From positions 62,001 to 126,000 of the forward strand of contig QEXW01000080.1 in the NCBI GenBank assembly GCA_003130845.1: a DNA stretch of 64,000 nucleotides. The letters are read 5' to 3'. Shown here in pieces: positions 8,458 through 16,565 of the stretch. The notes beneath the pieces are model-generated. The model did not search any database. It was not told the DNA's origin and saw nothing but the letters and a program-made list of their open reading frames with translations. The translations under genes were made by a program, and so were the position numbers. Origin of the DNA: Anaerolineae bacterium (GTDB taxonomy: Bacteria > Chloroflexota > Anaerolineae > Anaerolineales > Villigracilaceae). Each line of letters begins with the position of its first letter. The first letter of the stretch is position 1.

Positions 8458-10101
8458 CTAAAAATCGAATTTTTTCTTGATTTGCTCAATGCGGCTTTTC
8501 TCAGGAAGGAGACGGCCTTCATTATCTACCGCTTGACAGGTTCCATTGATGATGCGCGTCCGAATCTGCCCACGTCCATATTTGTTGTTTTGCAACTGCG
8601 GCGCATCCATCAGACCTATCGTCACCGACTTCGCAAGGGTGCGGGCATCGGCCCAAGGGTCATCTACCCCAGGCGCGGCCAGGTCGCGAATGGCTTCCAG
8701 CAGCAGGCGCGTTTCGGCCATCAAATGCTCCTTGCGCTGCTGCACTTCTGGCGCTTTGGTCATATCGGGTGCGCCAAGTGCGTTATTGATGGCGCGCCGC
8801 ACAATTTTGACCGCCTCGATGATGTCATCGGCTGTAGCGGCGTGATGCGCTTCGGTATGCCCAACGATGTGATAAATGTGTGGACGCAAGGACATTTGCA
8901 GGTAGGTGCTGGCAGCCAGATGTCCACGCGCCGCATCGGGGTCAAGCGGGTGCGAAAGTAAGCCAATACGCGTTTGTTTCCAAATGCGAAACTCCCCTTC
9001 CGCCGCCAGAGGAGCAATCATCTCTAACACCGCCAACATCTTGGCCAAGTCCATCGCATCACTTGTACCGGGGGGACTATTGAACATCATCTGCGCAATA
9101 TAATCACGCACGCCATATTTTTTGGCGTTATAGGCCGAAAGAAAGGCCGCGGCCACATACACTACATCGGGGGCATCGCGCATCCCCCAGTGATGGGGTT
9201 CATTCAGCTCCACGGGAATATCGCGTTCTCCATACCAGGCCATCACTTGCTGGTGTTCACGAATAGAGCCTTCCAAATCCCAGGGACCGCGCCCATCCAT
9301 CTGATTAAACCAAAAGAGCGGAATGGCCGCCCAGGCGTTGTGAATCGTCTCAACGAGCATCTCCGCATAGCGAATGAAATCATCGGTGCCAGAGTAAGCC
9401 CGCAGTAATGGATAATTACCCCGTCGGCTGGCTTGGTACAAAGCACGAAAATCATCCGGTGTGCGCACCGGCACACCGCCAGCACCGGTACGGCGGGGGT
9501 CCTGGCGTTCTGGATGAAAGAAATTTTCCTGCGCATCTTGGTCCGTGCCGAGCGAAATTAAGTCAAGAACGCCTGCATCCGCAATTTTTTCTATGCCGGC
9601 AATGGTCGCTTCCATGGTAGGCAGCCCAAAGTGATGCCGCAAGATGGGATAAGGCGATTTCCATAGAATGCGCGCCACCGTCGTCTGTGGATAATCGGCC
9701 TCGGTAGCGGCCTGCGCCGGCAAGCCCTTAAGATAGGCCAGCACTTGTTCTGATTCTTCGCTGCCATCAAAAATTTTCTCAAAGAACCCCAGCCGCGCAG
9801 CACGTTCGGCCACCGGCGGCGTACCGGCAAAAGCAAAGCGCACGCCGGCTTCATGCAAGTCACTGGCCAATTCAGCAAATTGCCCAAGCAAGCGCTCGCC
9901 GGTTTCCGGTGTTAGACGATACGAAACACCCACCAAATCGGCCTTTGCTTTTCGGGCGATTTCAATCAAAACTTCTGGTGAAACGGCAGGCCCCAAAAAG
10001 ACGGTTTTCCAACCCGCTTGTTCGGCCAAACGCAGGAAATTTGAAACACCCGCCACATGGACACACTCGCCCAAAGCGGCAGCCACAACCGTTTTTTCCA
10101 T
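8458..10101 (-). CDS. cobalamin-binding TIM-barrel protein, mutase-like
   Basis: This 547-residue protein has an N-terminal B12-binding-like Rossmann domain (about 1-115) with CVHVAG at residues 13-18. This resembles the DxHxxG motif of base-off/His-on cobalamin enzymes, with Cys in place of Asp. A long alpha/beta part follows (about 150-480) that resembles the barrel of B12-dependent mutases such as glutamate mutase, although I cannot name the family. GGAAAGGAG lies upstream of the ATG at 10101; the frame is open for 87 more codons upstream but without a ribosome site. It forms an operon with the opine dehydrogenase homologue. It could instead be a corrinoid methyl-transfer protein. Confidence 0.6.
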   Translation of the reverse strand: MEKTVVAAALGECVHVAGVSNFLRLAEQAGWKTVFLGPAVSPEVLIEIARKAKADLVGVSYRLTPETGERLLGQFAELASDLHEAGVRFAFAGTPPVAERAARLGFFEKIFDGSEESEQVLAYLKGLPAQAATEADYPQTTVARILWKSPYPILRHHFGLPTMEATIAGIEKIADAGVLDLISLGTDQDAQENFFHPERQDPRRTGAGGVPVRTPDDFRALYQASRRGNYPLLRAYSGTDDFIRYAEMLVETIHNAWAAIPLFWFNQMDGRGPWDLEGSIREHQQVMAWYGERDIPVELNEPHHWGMRDAPDVVYVAAAFLSAYNAKKYGVRDYIAQMMFNSPPGTSDAMDLAKMLAVLEMIAPLAAEGEFRIWKQTRIGLLSHPLDPDAARGHLAASTYLQMSLRPHIYHIVGHTEAHHAATADDIIEAVKIVRRAINNALGAPDMTKAPEVQQRKEHLMAETRLLLEAIRDLAAPGVDDPWADARTLAKSVTIGLMDAPQLQNNKYGRGQIRTRIINGTCQAVDNEGRLLPEKSRIEQIKKKFDF

Positions 10102-10345
10102 AGTTTGCTCCTTTCCCAACAATGCGTGCTGAAGGATTATCCGCAGGAAAGAATGAAGGCCCGCAATACATCTCATTGGGCTTTTCATAGATAAAGCCAG
10201 AAAAGAAGCGCGGATACTTAATCCAAGATTCCTTACGTCACCACCAATAAAACGCAAGGAACGCGAGCAGCACACTCTCGCTAAACTTCTTAAGACATTA
10301 TACCAATCAGCGCCAAGCGTAAAGTTAAGGGAGATTAAAAACCCA
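10102..10345. other. intergenic region between divergent units
   Basis: About 244 bases separate the cobalamin protein start from the riboswitch promoter. I see the SD of the minus-strand gene at its left end and nothing else I can support. I looked for a cobalamin riboswitch and found no B12 box. Confidence 0.5.
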
Positions 10346-10374
10346 TTGACGAACGCACTCAAACGCCTTAAACT
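10346..10374 (+). promoter_or_regulatory. sigma-70 type promoter of the Mn riboswitch transcript
   Basis: TTGACG at 10346-10351 and TAAACT at 10369-10374 are separated by exactly 17 bases. Transcription would start near 10381, the first base of the riboswitch aptamer. Confidence 0.65.
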
Positions 10375-10380
10375 TTAATT

Positions 10381-10460
10381 GCTCCGATGGGGAGTAGCCG
10401 CCCGCAAGCCGGGAGAGATAGCCGTCAAGCCGGAAAGAGATTTCCCGGTTATCTCAACAA
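10381..10460 (+). ncRNA. yybP-ykoY (Mn2+) riboswitch aptamer
   Basis: The hallmark GGGGAGTAGCC at 10389-10399 is followed by a GC-rich stem-loop (CCCGCAAGCCGGG) and then by GCCGTCAAGC at about 10421-10430. This matches the conserved loops of the yybP-ykoY family, which binds Mn2+ and often precedes cation P-type ATPases or MntP. Right after it lies an intrinsic terminator and then a small membrane protein and a P2-type ATPase. The logic is likely Mn2+ present, anti-terminated, exporter on. Identification is by motif recognition; I could not run a covariance model. Confidence 0.85.
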
Positions 10461-10465
10461 AACGC

Positions 10466-10499
10466 AAGACCATCGCGTCTATTCGCGTTGGTCTTTTTT
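10466..10499 (+). terminator. intrinsic terminator of the riboswitch
   Basis: A 12-base stem (10466-10477 with 10484-10495, one T-T mismatch, loop of 6) is followed by TTTTTT at 10494-10499. It lies between the aptamer and the SD of the first gene, so it is the expression platform. Confidence 0.85.
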
Positions 10500-10523
10500 G
10501 TTACCAAAAGAAAGGAGATTGAC

Positions 10524-10751
10524 ATGTCCACATCCCCTCCACTGCCCAAGCGTGCCTCCCTTTTCCGCCGTTGGTGGAAGCCGGCCGCAGCAACCGGCGC
10601 CGGTGGCGGCGCCGTTAGTTTGTGGTACGAGGAAATCATTTTGTTCGCCGAAGAAATCATCACCTTAGTTTCCATCGTTCTACTGGCCGGCGTGATCTAC
10701 CTGCTCAACTTTATCATATTCAAAACCCAAATGCCCCACAAAGAGGAATAA
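10524..10751 (+). CDS. 75-residue single-helix membrane protein of the Mn/cation unit
   Basis: This 75-residue protein has a basic, Pro-rich N-terminus (LPKRASLFRRWWKP), a Gly-rich stretch, and one membrane helix near residues 45-65. It has no family I recognise. AAAGGAGA lies 8 bases upstream of the ATG. It is the first gene after the Mn riboswitch terminator and ends 3 bases before the ATPase, so it is under the same control. It may be a small regulatory or stabilising subunit of the pump; this is inference from position only. Confidence 0.75.
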   Translation: MSTSPPLPKRASLFRRWWKPAAATGAGGGAVSLWYEEIILFAEEIITLVSIVLLAGVIYLLNFIIFKTQMPHKEE

Positions 10752-10754
10752 CTC

Positions 10755-13436
10755 ATGCCACCCACTCAGCCTTGGCACACCCTCTCCATTCAAGAAACAT
10801 TCTCGCAACTCGAAAGTGGACCGAACGGGCTGACACATGCCGAAGCCCAAAAACGTCTCTCTCAATACGGCCTGAACGAATTACAGGCTAGCCACCGTAC
10901 CTCTGCCTGGGAAATTCTGCTCGAACAGTTCAAAAACATCCTGATTCTCATCCTACTGGGTGCAACCGCCATTTCACTCTTCCTTGGACATGGGGTGGAA
11001 TCAATCGTGATTGCCATTATTGTCTTGTTCGCCGTGGGGCTGGGATTTATCCAAGAATATCGAGCCGAACGAGCGATTGAGGCGCTGAAGCAAATGGCTG
11101 CTCCCACCGCCAGTGTGATACGTGATGGGCACGAGAACAAACTGCCAGCGCGCGAGGTGGTGCCAGGGGACATCGTGATTCTACACACCGGTGACCGTGT
11201 CCCGGCCGATGGACGCGTCATCGAAGCAATCAATCTGCAAGTGGAAGAGGCCGCACTCACCGGAGAATCGGTACCGGTTGAAAAACATACCCAGCTCATC
11301 GAGCAAGAAGAACTGCCACTCGGCGACCGGCGCAACATGGTCTATGCCAGCACGGTGGTCACCTATGGGCGCGGACAGATGGTGGTCACTGCCACCGGAA
11401 TGCAAACCGAGTTCGGCAAAATCGCGCAAATGCTACAAGAAGTAGAAAGCACACGCACACCACTCCAACAAAATCTAGATAAGGTGGGGACGGCCTTGGC
11501 ACGAGCAGCATTTGTAGTGGTCGGCCTAATCGTAGCGCTCGGTCTGCTGCGGGGACAACCCTTCATCGAAATGCTCCTCTTCGGCATTGCTCTGGCAGTA
11601 GCCGTCGTGCCAGAAGCCCTACCGGCAGTCGTCACCATCTCACTCGCCATTGGTGTGCAAAAAATGGTGAAACGCCATGCGCTCATTCGCCGCCTACCGG
11701 CCGTAGAAACGCTTGGCAGCACTTCGGTCATCTGTTCCGATAAAACCGGCACACTCACCAAAGATGAAATGACTGTGCGGCAATTGTATTGTGCGGGTCA
11801 GGTAATTCATATCACAGGTGCAGGCTATACGCCCGTCGGAGAATTCTCGCACAACGGCAGTGTACTCACAACACCTGATGAAGCCACACGTCAGTTGCTG
11901 CAGGCTGCTGTACTCTGTGCTGATACCCGTTTGGTGCAACAACCGGATGGCAGTTGGGACATCAAAGGCGACCCGACCGAAGGCGCATTGATTGTAGCAG
12001 CCGCCAAAGCGGGGCTTTGGAAAGATGCGCTTGAGAGAGAACAGCCCCGCGTGGATGAAATCCCTTTTTCCTCCGAAACCAAGCGCATGACCACCATTCA
12101 TCGCAGTGCATCGGAATATATCGCTTACGCCAAAGGTGCACCAGAAGTCATTTTGCAAAGTTGTGATTTCGTGCTGACAGAGCAAGGAATCCGCGCACTC
12201 GATACCGCTACACGCCAAACTATCCTGAACCAAGCCCAGGACATGGCACAGCAGGCTCTGCGTGTGTTAGGAATTGCCTTCAAGCCAAACGTAACGCGCG
12301 ACACCGCCGAACAGGGCATGACATTTCTTGGCCTGGTAGGCATGATTGACCCACCACGGCCTGAAGCACGACAAGCAATTGCTGTGTGTACTCAAGCCGG
12401 CATCCGTCCTGTGATGATTACAGGCGACCATCCCACAACGGCAAGCGCCGTGGCACGCGAATTAGGGCTGCTCAGCAACGGCGGACGAGTCGTGACCGGT
12501 GCAGAGTTGGAGGAAATGAGCGAAGACGATTTAAAACGGCAAGTGGACACCATCAGCGTCTATGCTCGGGTTTCGCCCGCTCACAAACTGCGCGTGGTCA
12601 CCGCCTGGCAGGCACATGGACATATCGTCGCCATGACCGGAGATGGTGTGAACGATGCCCCAGCCTTGAAGAAGGCCGATATTGGGGTAGCCATGGGCAT
12701 CACCGGCACCGACGTTACCAAAGAAGCTGCCGCTATGACCTTAACCGATGACAACTTCGCCTCCATCGTGGCCGCTGTAGAAGAAGGGCGAGGCGTATTT
12801 GGAAACATCAAGAAATATCTGATGTACCTGCTCTCTTCCAATATCGGCGAAATCGGATTGATGGCTGGTTCGACCTTACTCGGATTGCCATTGCCCCTAA
12901 CGGCAGTGCAAATCTTATACGTCAACTTGGCAACCGACGGCTTGCCGGCCCTGGCGCTATCGGTGGACCCACCCGAAAAAGACTTAATGAAACGTAAACC
13001 GCGCGACCCCAAGACAGGTATCTTTACCCGGCCTGTCGTAACGCTGATGGTGCTAGGAGGAGCCTGGTCAACGGCGGTCAACCTAGGACTGTTCACCTGG
13101 GCACTCAACGCAGGGCGCGGGTTAGAACACGCCATGACCATGACGTTTGTCTCGCTGGTGTTGATTCAATTCTTCAAAGCCTACAACTTTCGCTCTGACC
13201 GGCACTCCATTTTCAACCGACCCTTTGAGAACCGATGGCTGAATCTGGCCATCGTATGGGAACTCCTTCTGCTCATGCTCATCGTGTACCTACCCATCTT
13301 ACATGAACCATTCAGCACCTACGCTTTGTCACCCGAGGATTGGTTGATTGTGGGTAGTTTGGCCATCACTATCGTTCCCGTGCTGGAATTTGCCAAGTGG
13401 ATGGTGCGCCAAGGTTGGTTAGGAAAAACAGATTAA
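10755..13436 (+). CDS. P2-type cation-transporting ATPase (Ca2+/Mn2+ exporter class)
   Basis: This 893-residue pump has an N-terminal cation ATPase domain, an actuator domain with LTGES (168-172), the phosphorylated Asp329 in CSDKTGTLT, a nucleotide domain with KGAPE, the hinge TGDGVNDAP and about 10 membrane helices. PEALP in helix 4 and TDGLPALAL in helix 6 are ion-binding segments typical of the SERCA/PMR1 group. It would expel Ca2+ or Mn2+ from the cytoplasm at the cost of ATP. The upstream yybP-ykoY riboswitch points to Mn2+ as a physiological signal and probable substrate. A terminator follows at 13445. Confidence 0.92.
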   Translation: MPPTQPWHTLSIQETFSQLESGPNGLTHAEAQKRLSQYGLNELQASHRTSAWEILLEQFKNILILILLGATAISLFLGHGVESIVIAIIVLFAVGLGFIQEYRAERAIEALKQMAAPTASVIRDGHENKLPAREVVPGDIVILHTGDRVPADGRVIEAINLQVEEAALTGESVPVEKHTQLIEQEELPLGDRRNMVYASTVVTYGRGQMVVTATGMQTEFGKIAQMLQEVESTRTPLQQNLDKVGTALARAAFVVVGLIVALGLLRGQPFIEMLLFGIALAVAVVPEALPAVVTISLAIGVQKMVKRHALIRRLPAVETLGSTSVICSDKTGTLTKDEMTVRQLYCAGQVIHITGAGYTPVGEFSHNGSVLTTPDEATRQLLQAAVLCADTRLVQQPDGSWDIKGDPTEGALIVAAAKAGLWKDALEREQPRVDEIPFSSETKRMTTIHRSASEYIAYAKGAPEVILQSCDFVLTEQGIRALDTATRQTILNQAQDMAQQALRVLGIAFKPNVTRDTAEQGMTFLGLVGMIDPPRPEARQAIAVCTQAGIRPVMITGDHPTTASAVARELGLLSNGGRVVTGAELEEMSEDDLKRQVDTISVYARVSPAHKLRVVTAWQAHGHIVAMTGDGVNDAPALKKADIGVAMGITGTDVTKEAAAMTLTDDNFASIVAAVEEGRGVFGNIKKYLMYLLSSNIGEIGLMAGSTLLGLPLPLTAVQILYVNLATDGLPALALSVDPPEKDLMKRKPRDPKTGIFTRPVVTLMVLGGAWSTAVNLGLFTWALNAGRGLEHAMTMTFVSLVLIQFFKAYNFRSDRHSIFNRPFENRWLNLAIVWELLLLMLIVYLPILHEPFSTYALSPEDWLIVGSLAITIVPVLEFAKWMVRQGWLGKTD

Positions 13437-13444
13437 GCAAACGT

Positions 13445-13478
13445 ATGGCGCAGATTGGTGAGTCTGCGCCATCTCTTT
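13445..13478 (+). terminator. terminator after the cation ATPase
   Basis: ATGGCGCAGA (13445-13454) pairs perfectly with TCTGCGCCAT (13463-13472) across an 8-base loop and is followed by CTCTTT. The T-run is weak. Confidence 0.65.
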
Positions 13479-13490
13479 CCAAGATAACCA

Positions 13491-13509
13491 TGATAGAATC
13501 CTGTCCATG
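13491..13509 (+). promoter_or_regulatory. extended -10 with adjacent ATG
   Basis: TGATAGAAT at 13491-13499 is an extended -10. An ATG lies at 13507, where transcription should begin. That ATG opens a 15-codon frame ending at TGA 13552-13554 and overlapping the start of the next gene, which has its own SD (CGAGGTG). Confidence 0.4.
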
Positions 13510-13534
13510 AACTCATCCGCTGGCCGAGGTGAAC

Positions 13535-14110
13535 ATGGGCGAGGAAACGCTTGACCGCCGGGAGTTTCTCTCGCGCATTGGCGCATTTTTCTTTATTATC
13601 GGGCTATTCGCTCTGGTCATTTTTATTTCAACCGATATTTCCCGCACCAATCAAAATCAATCTATCCCCCTGACGAATACGGCGTATGCTGCGCAGGCCA
13701 TTCAGACACAACAGGCCGGCGCACAAACCGCCTTGGCGCAAAATCTGCCTACTCCCACCCGCATACGAGTCAAAGACCTGCGCGCCACACAAGAATTCAT
13801 CATGTATGGCGTCCAAGTTTTGCAAACGCGCGAAGCCGCCCAAAAAACGGCGGTGGCTTTGGGCATTCCCCCCACTCCCATCCATCTCAAGCGCGAGGAT
13901 ATTGAAAACTATATAGCCAGCCAAACAGGCTTTAGTTACCTGGCCTTTTTGTGTATCGGTGCACTTGGTGTAGGAGCCGGATTGGTCATCCTACGTATGA
14001 CCGCCCCCCCGCCCAAGCCCGCCGGACGCTTTGCACGGATTCGCGCCTGGCTACAAAAAATGCGCGAAGACCGCAAAAAACGCGAAGAGGCCAAGAAAAA
14101 GAAAAAATAA
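13535..14110 (+). CDS. two-helix membrane protein of unknown function
   Basis: This 191-residue protein has two hydrophobic helices (about 18-38 and 130-155) that flank an extracytoplasmic loop rich in Gln, Thr and Ala with two similar stretches (TAYAAQAIQTQQAGAQTA and VQVLQTREAAQKTA). The C-terminus is a highly basic tail ending in a Lys run. I do not recognise a family. GAGGTG precedes the ATG at 13535; an in-frame GTG at 13529 overlaps that SD and is less likely. The gene lies between the cation pump and a CoA-transferase gene with no clear functional link. Confidence 0.65.
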   Translation: MGEETLDRREFLSRIGAFFFIIGLFALVIFISTDISRTNQNQSIPLTNTAYAAQAIQTQQAGAQTALAQNLPTPTRIRVKDLRATQEFIMYGVQVLQTREAAQKTAVALGIPPTPIHLKREDIENYIASQTGFSYLAFLCIGALGVGAGLVILRMTAPPPKPAGRFARIRAWLQKMREDRKKREEAKKKKK

Positions 14111-14173
14111 TCTGCAAGACCCGCTCTTTCTACATCATCCTCTTTCATTCGGCATGTTGCGAAAGGATTCCCC

Positions 14174-15076
14174 ATGTCTAAACTCATTTCACTGCAAGAG
14201 GCAATTGCAACGTTTGTCCATGATGGTGACTTGGTGTATGCGGCTGGGTTCACACATCTTATCCCGTTTGCCGCCGGGCATGAAATTATCCGCCAGGGCA
14301 AGAGAGACCTCACCCTGGCGCGCGCCACACCCGACCTAATCTATGATCAAATGGTCGCGGCTGGTTGTGCGCGCAAAGTAATCTTCTCGTACATGGGCAA
14401 CCCTGGCGTAGGCAGCCTGCGGATTGTGCGCGCCGCCATCGAGCGCGGCGAACTGGAGTGGGAAGAATACTCCCACTTCGGCATGATTACTCGTTTACAA
14501 GCCGGCGCCAGCGGTCTGCCCTTCTTACCGATGAATCAAACCGCTGCAACCGATTTAGAAAAAGCCAACCCACAAATCAAACGGGTGATTGACCCATATA
14601 GCGGACGCGAAGTAATCACCGTTCCGGCGCTACAACCAGATGTCGCTATCGTCCACGTCCAACGCGCTGATGAAAACGGCAACGCGCATTTATGGGGCAT
14701 TGTGGGAGAACAAAAAGAAGTCGCTTTTGCCTCCAAACGGGTGATTCTCACCGCCGAGGAAATCGTCCCGGAGAGCGTGATTCGCTCAGACCCCAATCGC
14801 ACCGTCATTCCGGGATTCATCGTCAGCGCGGTTTGTCATGTCCCTTACGCCGCGCATCCTTCTTACGCCCAAGGATATTACGACCGCGATAACGAGTTTT
14901 ACCTGGCCTGGGACAAAATCTCTGCCGACCCTGAAGCCATCCGTCAATATCTCGATGAATGGGTTTATGGTGTGAGAGACCGCGCCGAGTATTGGGCCAA
15001 TCTCGGCGCAGAAAAACAGGCACAATTGCGCGTTCCATCTCGGATGAGCGAACCGGTCAACTACGGACAATACTGA
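14174..15076 (+). CDS. CoA-transferase subunit A family protein
   Basis: This 300-residue protein belongs to the class I CoA-transferase subunit A family (GctA/IpdA-like). The pattern is visible in VHDGDLVYAAGF near the start, the glycine-rich turn YMGNPGVGS, and the C-terminal VPYAAHPS. Class I enzymes are A plus B heteromers, and the catalytic Glu lies on the B chain. No B subunit gene is next to it; the following genes encode a zinc-ribbon protein and a nitrilase. It may pair with a distant subunit. The acyl substrate is unknown. AAAGGA precedes the ATG. Confidence 0.8.
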   Translation: MSKLISLQEAIATFVHDGDLVYAAGFTHLIPFAAGHEIIRQGKRDLTLARATPDLIYDQMVAAGCARKVIFSYMGNPGVGSLRIVRAAIERGELEWEEYSHFGMITRLQAGASGLPFLPMNQTAATDLEKANPQIKRVIDPYSGREVITVPALQPDVAIVHVQRADENGNAHLWGIVGEQKEVAFASKRVILTAEEIVPESVIRSDPNRTVIPGFIVSAVCHVPYAAHPSYAQGYYDRDNEFYLAWDKISADPEAIRQYLDEWVYGVRDRAEYWANLGAEKQAQLRVPSRMSEPVNYGQY

Positions 15077-15087
15077 CACTGCCGGCC

Positions 15088-15516
15088 ATGTCTACGTCTA
15101 CTTTCCCCTGCTCGGCCTGCGGGGCGCCGGTGGAACCTGCACCCAACAAGGCCGTTATGCCCTGCCCGTTTTGCGGCACATCGCTCACCATCCCACCCGC
15201 GTTACGCTGGCAGCAAACCGCCGCGCCCGAACCCCCTACACCCGAAACGCCGCCCAAGCGCTTCGACCCGTTCCAAGCCGCCGAAAAGGCCCGTTTCACC
15301 GCAGAACAAGCCGAAAAAGCCCAGGCTGAAACCGAATTCGTCACCAACGCCCTGCGCCAAGTTCAGCCAATTGCCGCCGGAGCGGTCAGCGCCTACGGCT
15401 TGTGGCTCGGGCTAAAGCGCTTTTTGCCCGCCTGCCTAACGCTGCTGGCCATCTCCTGCCTCTTGGCTTGCGGCGTGAGCATTTTCTTGGCCTTCTTCCT
15501 CGGTCGGGGAAATTGA
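15088..15516 (+). CDS. zinc-ribbon membrane protein
   Basis: This 142-residue protein begins with a zinc ribbon (CSAC near residue 7 and CPFC near residue 26), continues with a Pro/Ala/Glu-rich cytoplasmic segment and a Gln-rich helix, and ends with one or two hydrophobic helices (about 105-138). Such proteins are common and functionally undefined. It starts 11 bases after the CoA-transferase stop, and the nitrilase-like gene begins 1 base after its end, so the three genes are probably one operon. Confidence 0.7.
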   Translation: MSTSTFPCSACGAPVEPAPNKAVMPCPFCGTSLTIPPALRWQQTAAPEPPTPETPPKRFDPFQAAEKARFTAEQAEKAQAETEFVTNALRQVQPIAAGAVSAYGLWLGLKRFLPACLTLLAISCLLACGVSIFLAFFLGRGN

Positions 15517-15517
15517 A

Positions 15518-16540
15518 ATGCCGCGCCGCGTTTCTCTCGCCGCCATCCGCATGGACGCCGCGCCCGCGCCCACCGAATCCCGCCTGGAACGGGCCGAAAA
15601 ACGCGTCGCGCAGGCCGCCGCCCAGGGGGCGCAAATCGCCGTCCTGCCGGAAGTCTTCAACACCGGCTACGAATATCACGACCGGAATTACTCGCTGGCC
15701 GAACCGATGGACGGGCCGACCGTCTCATGGCTAAAATCCGCCGCGCGAAAATACAACCTGTACCTGGCGGGCAGTCTGTTGTTGCGCGAACCAGCCGCAA
15801 TCTACAACGCCATGCTGTTAGTCGCCCCCGATGGAAAAACCTGGCGCTACGACAAAACCTACCCCTGGTGCTGGGAACGCGCCTACTTCCGCCCGCGCAA
15901 ACATCCGATTGCCCCCGCCGAAACGGAACTCGGCAAAATCGGGATGCTGGTCTGCTGGGACGCCGCCCACCCCAGCCTGTGGGCAGCCTATGCCGGAAAG
16001 GTGGATTTGATGCTGGTCAGCAGCTGCCCCCCGCTCGCCCACCAGATGACCTTTCGCTTTCCTGATGGGAATTCGGTTCAACCAGCGGACCTGGGGCCGG
16101 TGATACACGCCATCTACCGAAACGGCGGCAAAGTATTCAATGGGTTTTTCCTGGAACAAAGCGCCTGGCTGGGCGTTCCGGCAGTCAACACCACCGGCGC
16201 GGGGCAGTTCCGCTCCCTGTGGCCGCGTCCGCGCCTGACGTTTTCGGTCTTGCTGGCGGCGCGTCCTGATTTGTGGAAGTACATCCCCCAGGCCGAGCAA
16301 ATTACCGGCGAAGCAGGATATTTCGACGAGACCTTCATCGCCGGTGCGGATGGACAGGTGCTTGCCCGCACCACCAGCGACGGCGATGACCTGGCTGTAG
16401 CAGAAACAGAACTGGCCGAGCACACGCCCATTCCACGCAGTACGCAGCCCAGGCCCGGCCTTTCACCGCTCGCCTATTGGGCAGACTGGTTCACGAATGC
16501 CGCGCTGGTCAGTGAATACCGCAAGTGGCAAAATCAATAG
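15518..16540 (+). CDS. nitrilase-superfamily carbon-nitrogen hydrolase
   Basis: This 340-residue protein carries the Glu-Lys-Cys triad of the superfamily: Glu in VLPEVF, Lys in RYDKTYPW, and Cys in LVCWDAAHP. These enzymes split C-N bonds of amides or nitriles in the cytoplasm through a Cys thioester. A C-terminal extension of some 60 residues beyond the common core is present, as in several carbamoyl or amidase branches. The substrate is unknown. The start overlaps the end of the zinc-ribbon gene almost directly (one base between). Confidence 0.88.
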   Translation: MPRRVSLAAIRMDAAPAPTESRLERAEKRVAQAAAQGAQIAVLPEVFNTGYEYHDRNYSLAEPMDGPTVSWLKSAARKYNLYLAGSLLLREPAAIYNAMLLVAPDGKTWRYDKTYPWCWERAYFRPRKHPIAPAETELGKIGMLVCWDAAHPSLWAAYAGKVDLMLVSSCPPLAHQMTFRFPDGNSVQPADLGPVIHAIYRNGGKVFNGFFLEQSAWLGVPAVNTTGAGQFRSLWPRPRLTFSVLLAARPDLWKYIPQAEQITGEAGYFDETFIAGADGQVLARTTSDGDDLAVAETELAEHTPIPRSTQPRPGLSPLAYWADWFTNAALVSEYRKWQNQ

Positions 16541-16565
16541 CACAACAGTGTCATAAGGAAGAGAC

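Noticed and set aside
8546-8961. Overlapping plus-strand frames opposite the cobalamin protein
   Set aside because: No SD and no family; they mirror the minus-strand gene.
10102-10345. Cobalamin riboswitch upstream of the B12-binding protein
   Set aside because: No B12 box or matching stem pattern is visible.
10102-10362. 87-codon N-terminal extension of the cobalamin-binding protein
   Set aside because: The SD GGAAAGGAG is placed for the ATG at 10101, and the extension has no domain-like sequence.
10387-10668. Open frame across the riboswitch
   Set aside because: It covers the structured RNA and terminator and overlaps the SD-led 75-residue gene in another frame.
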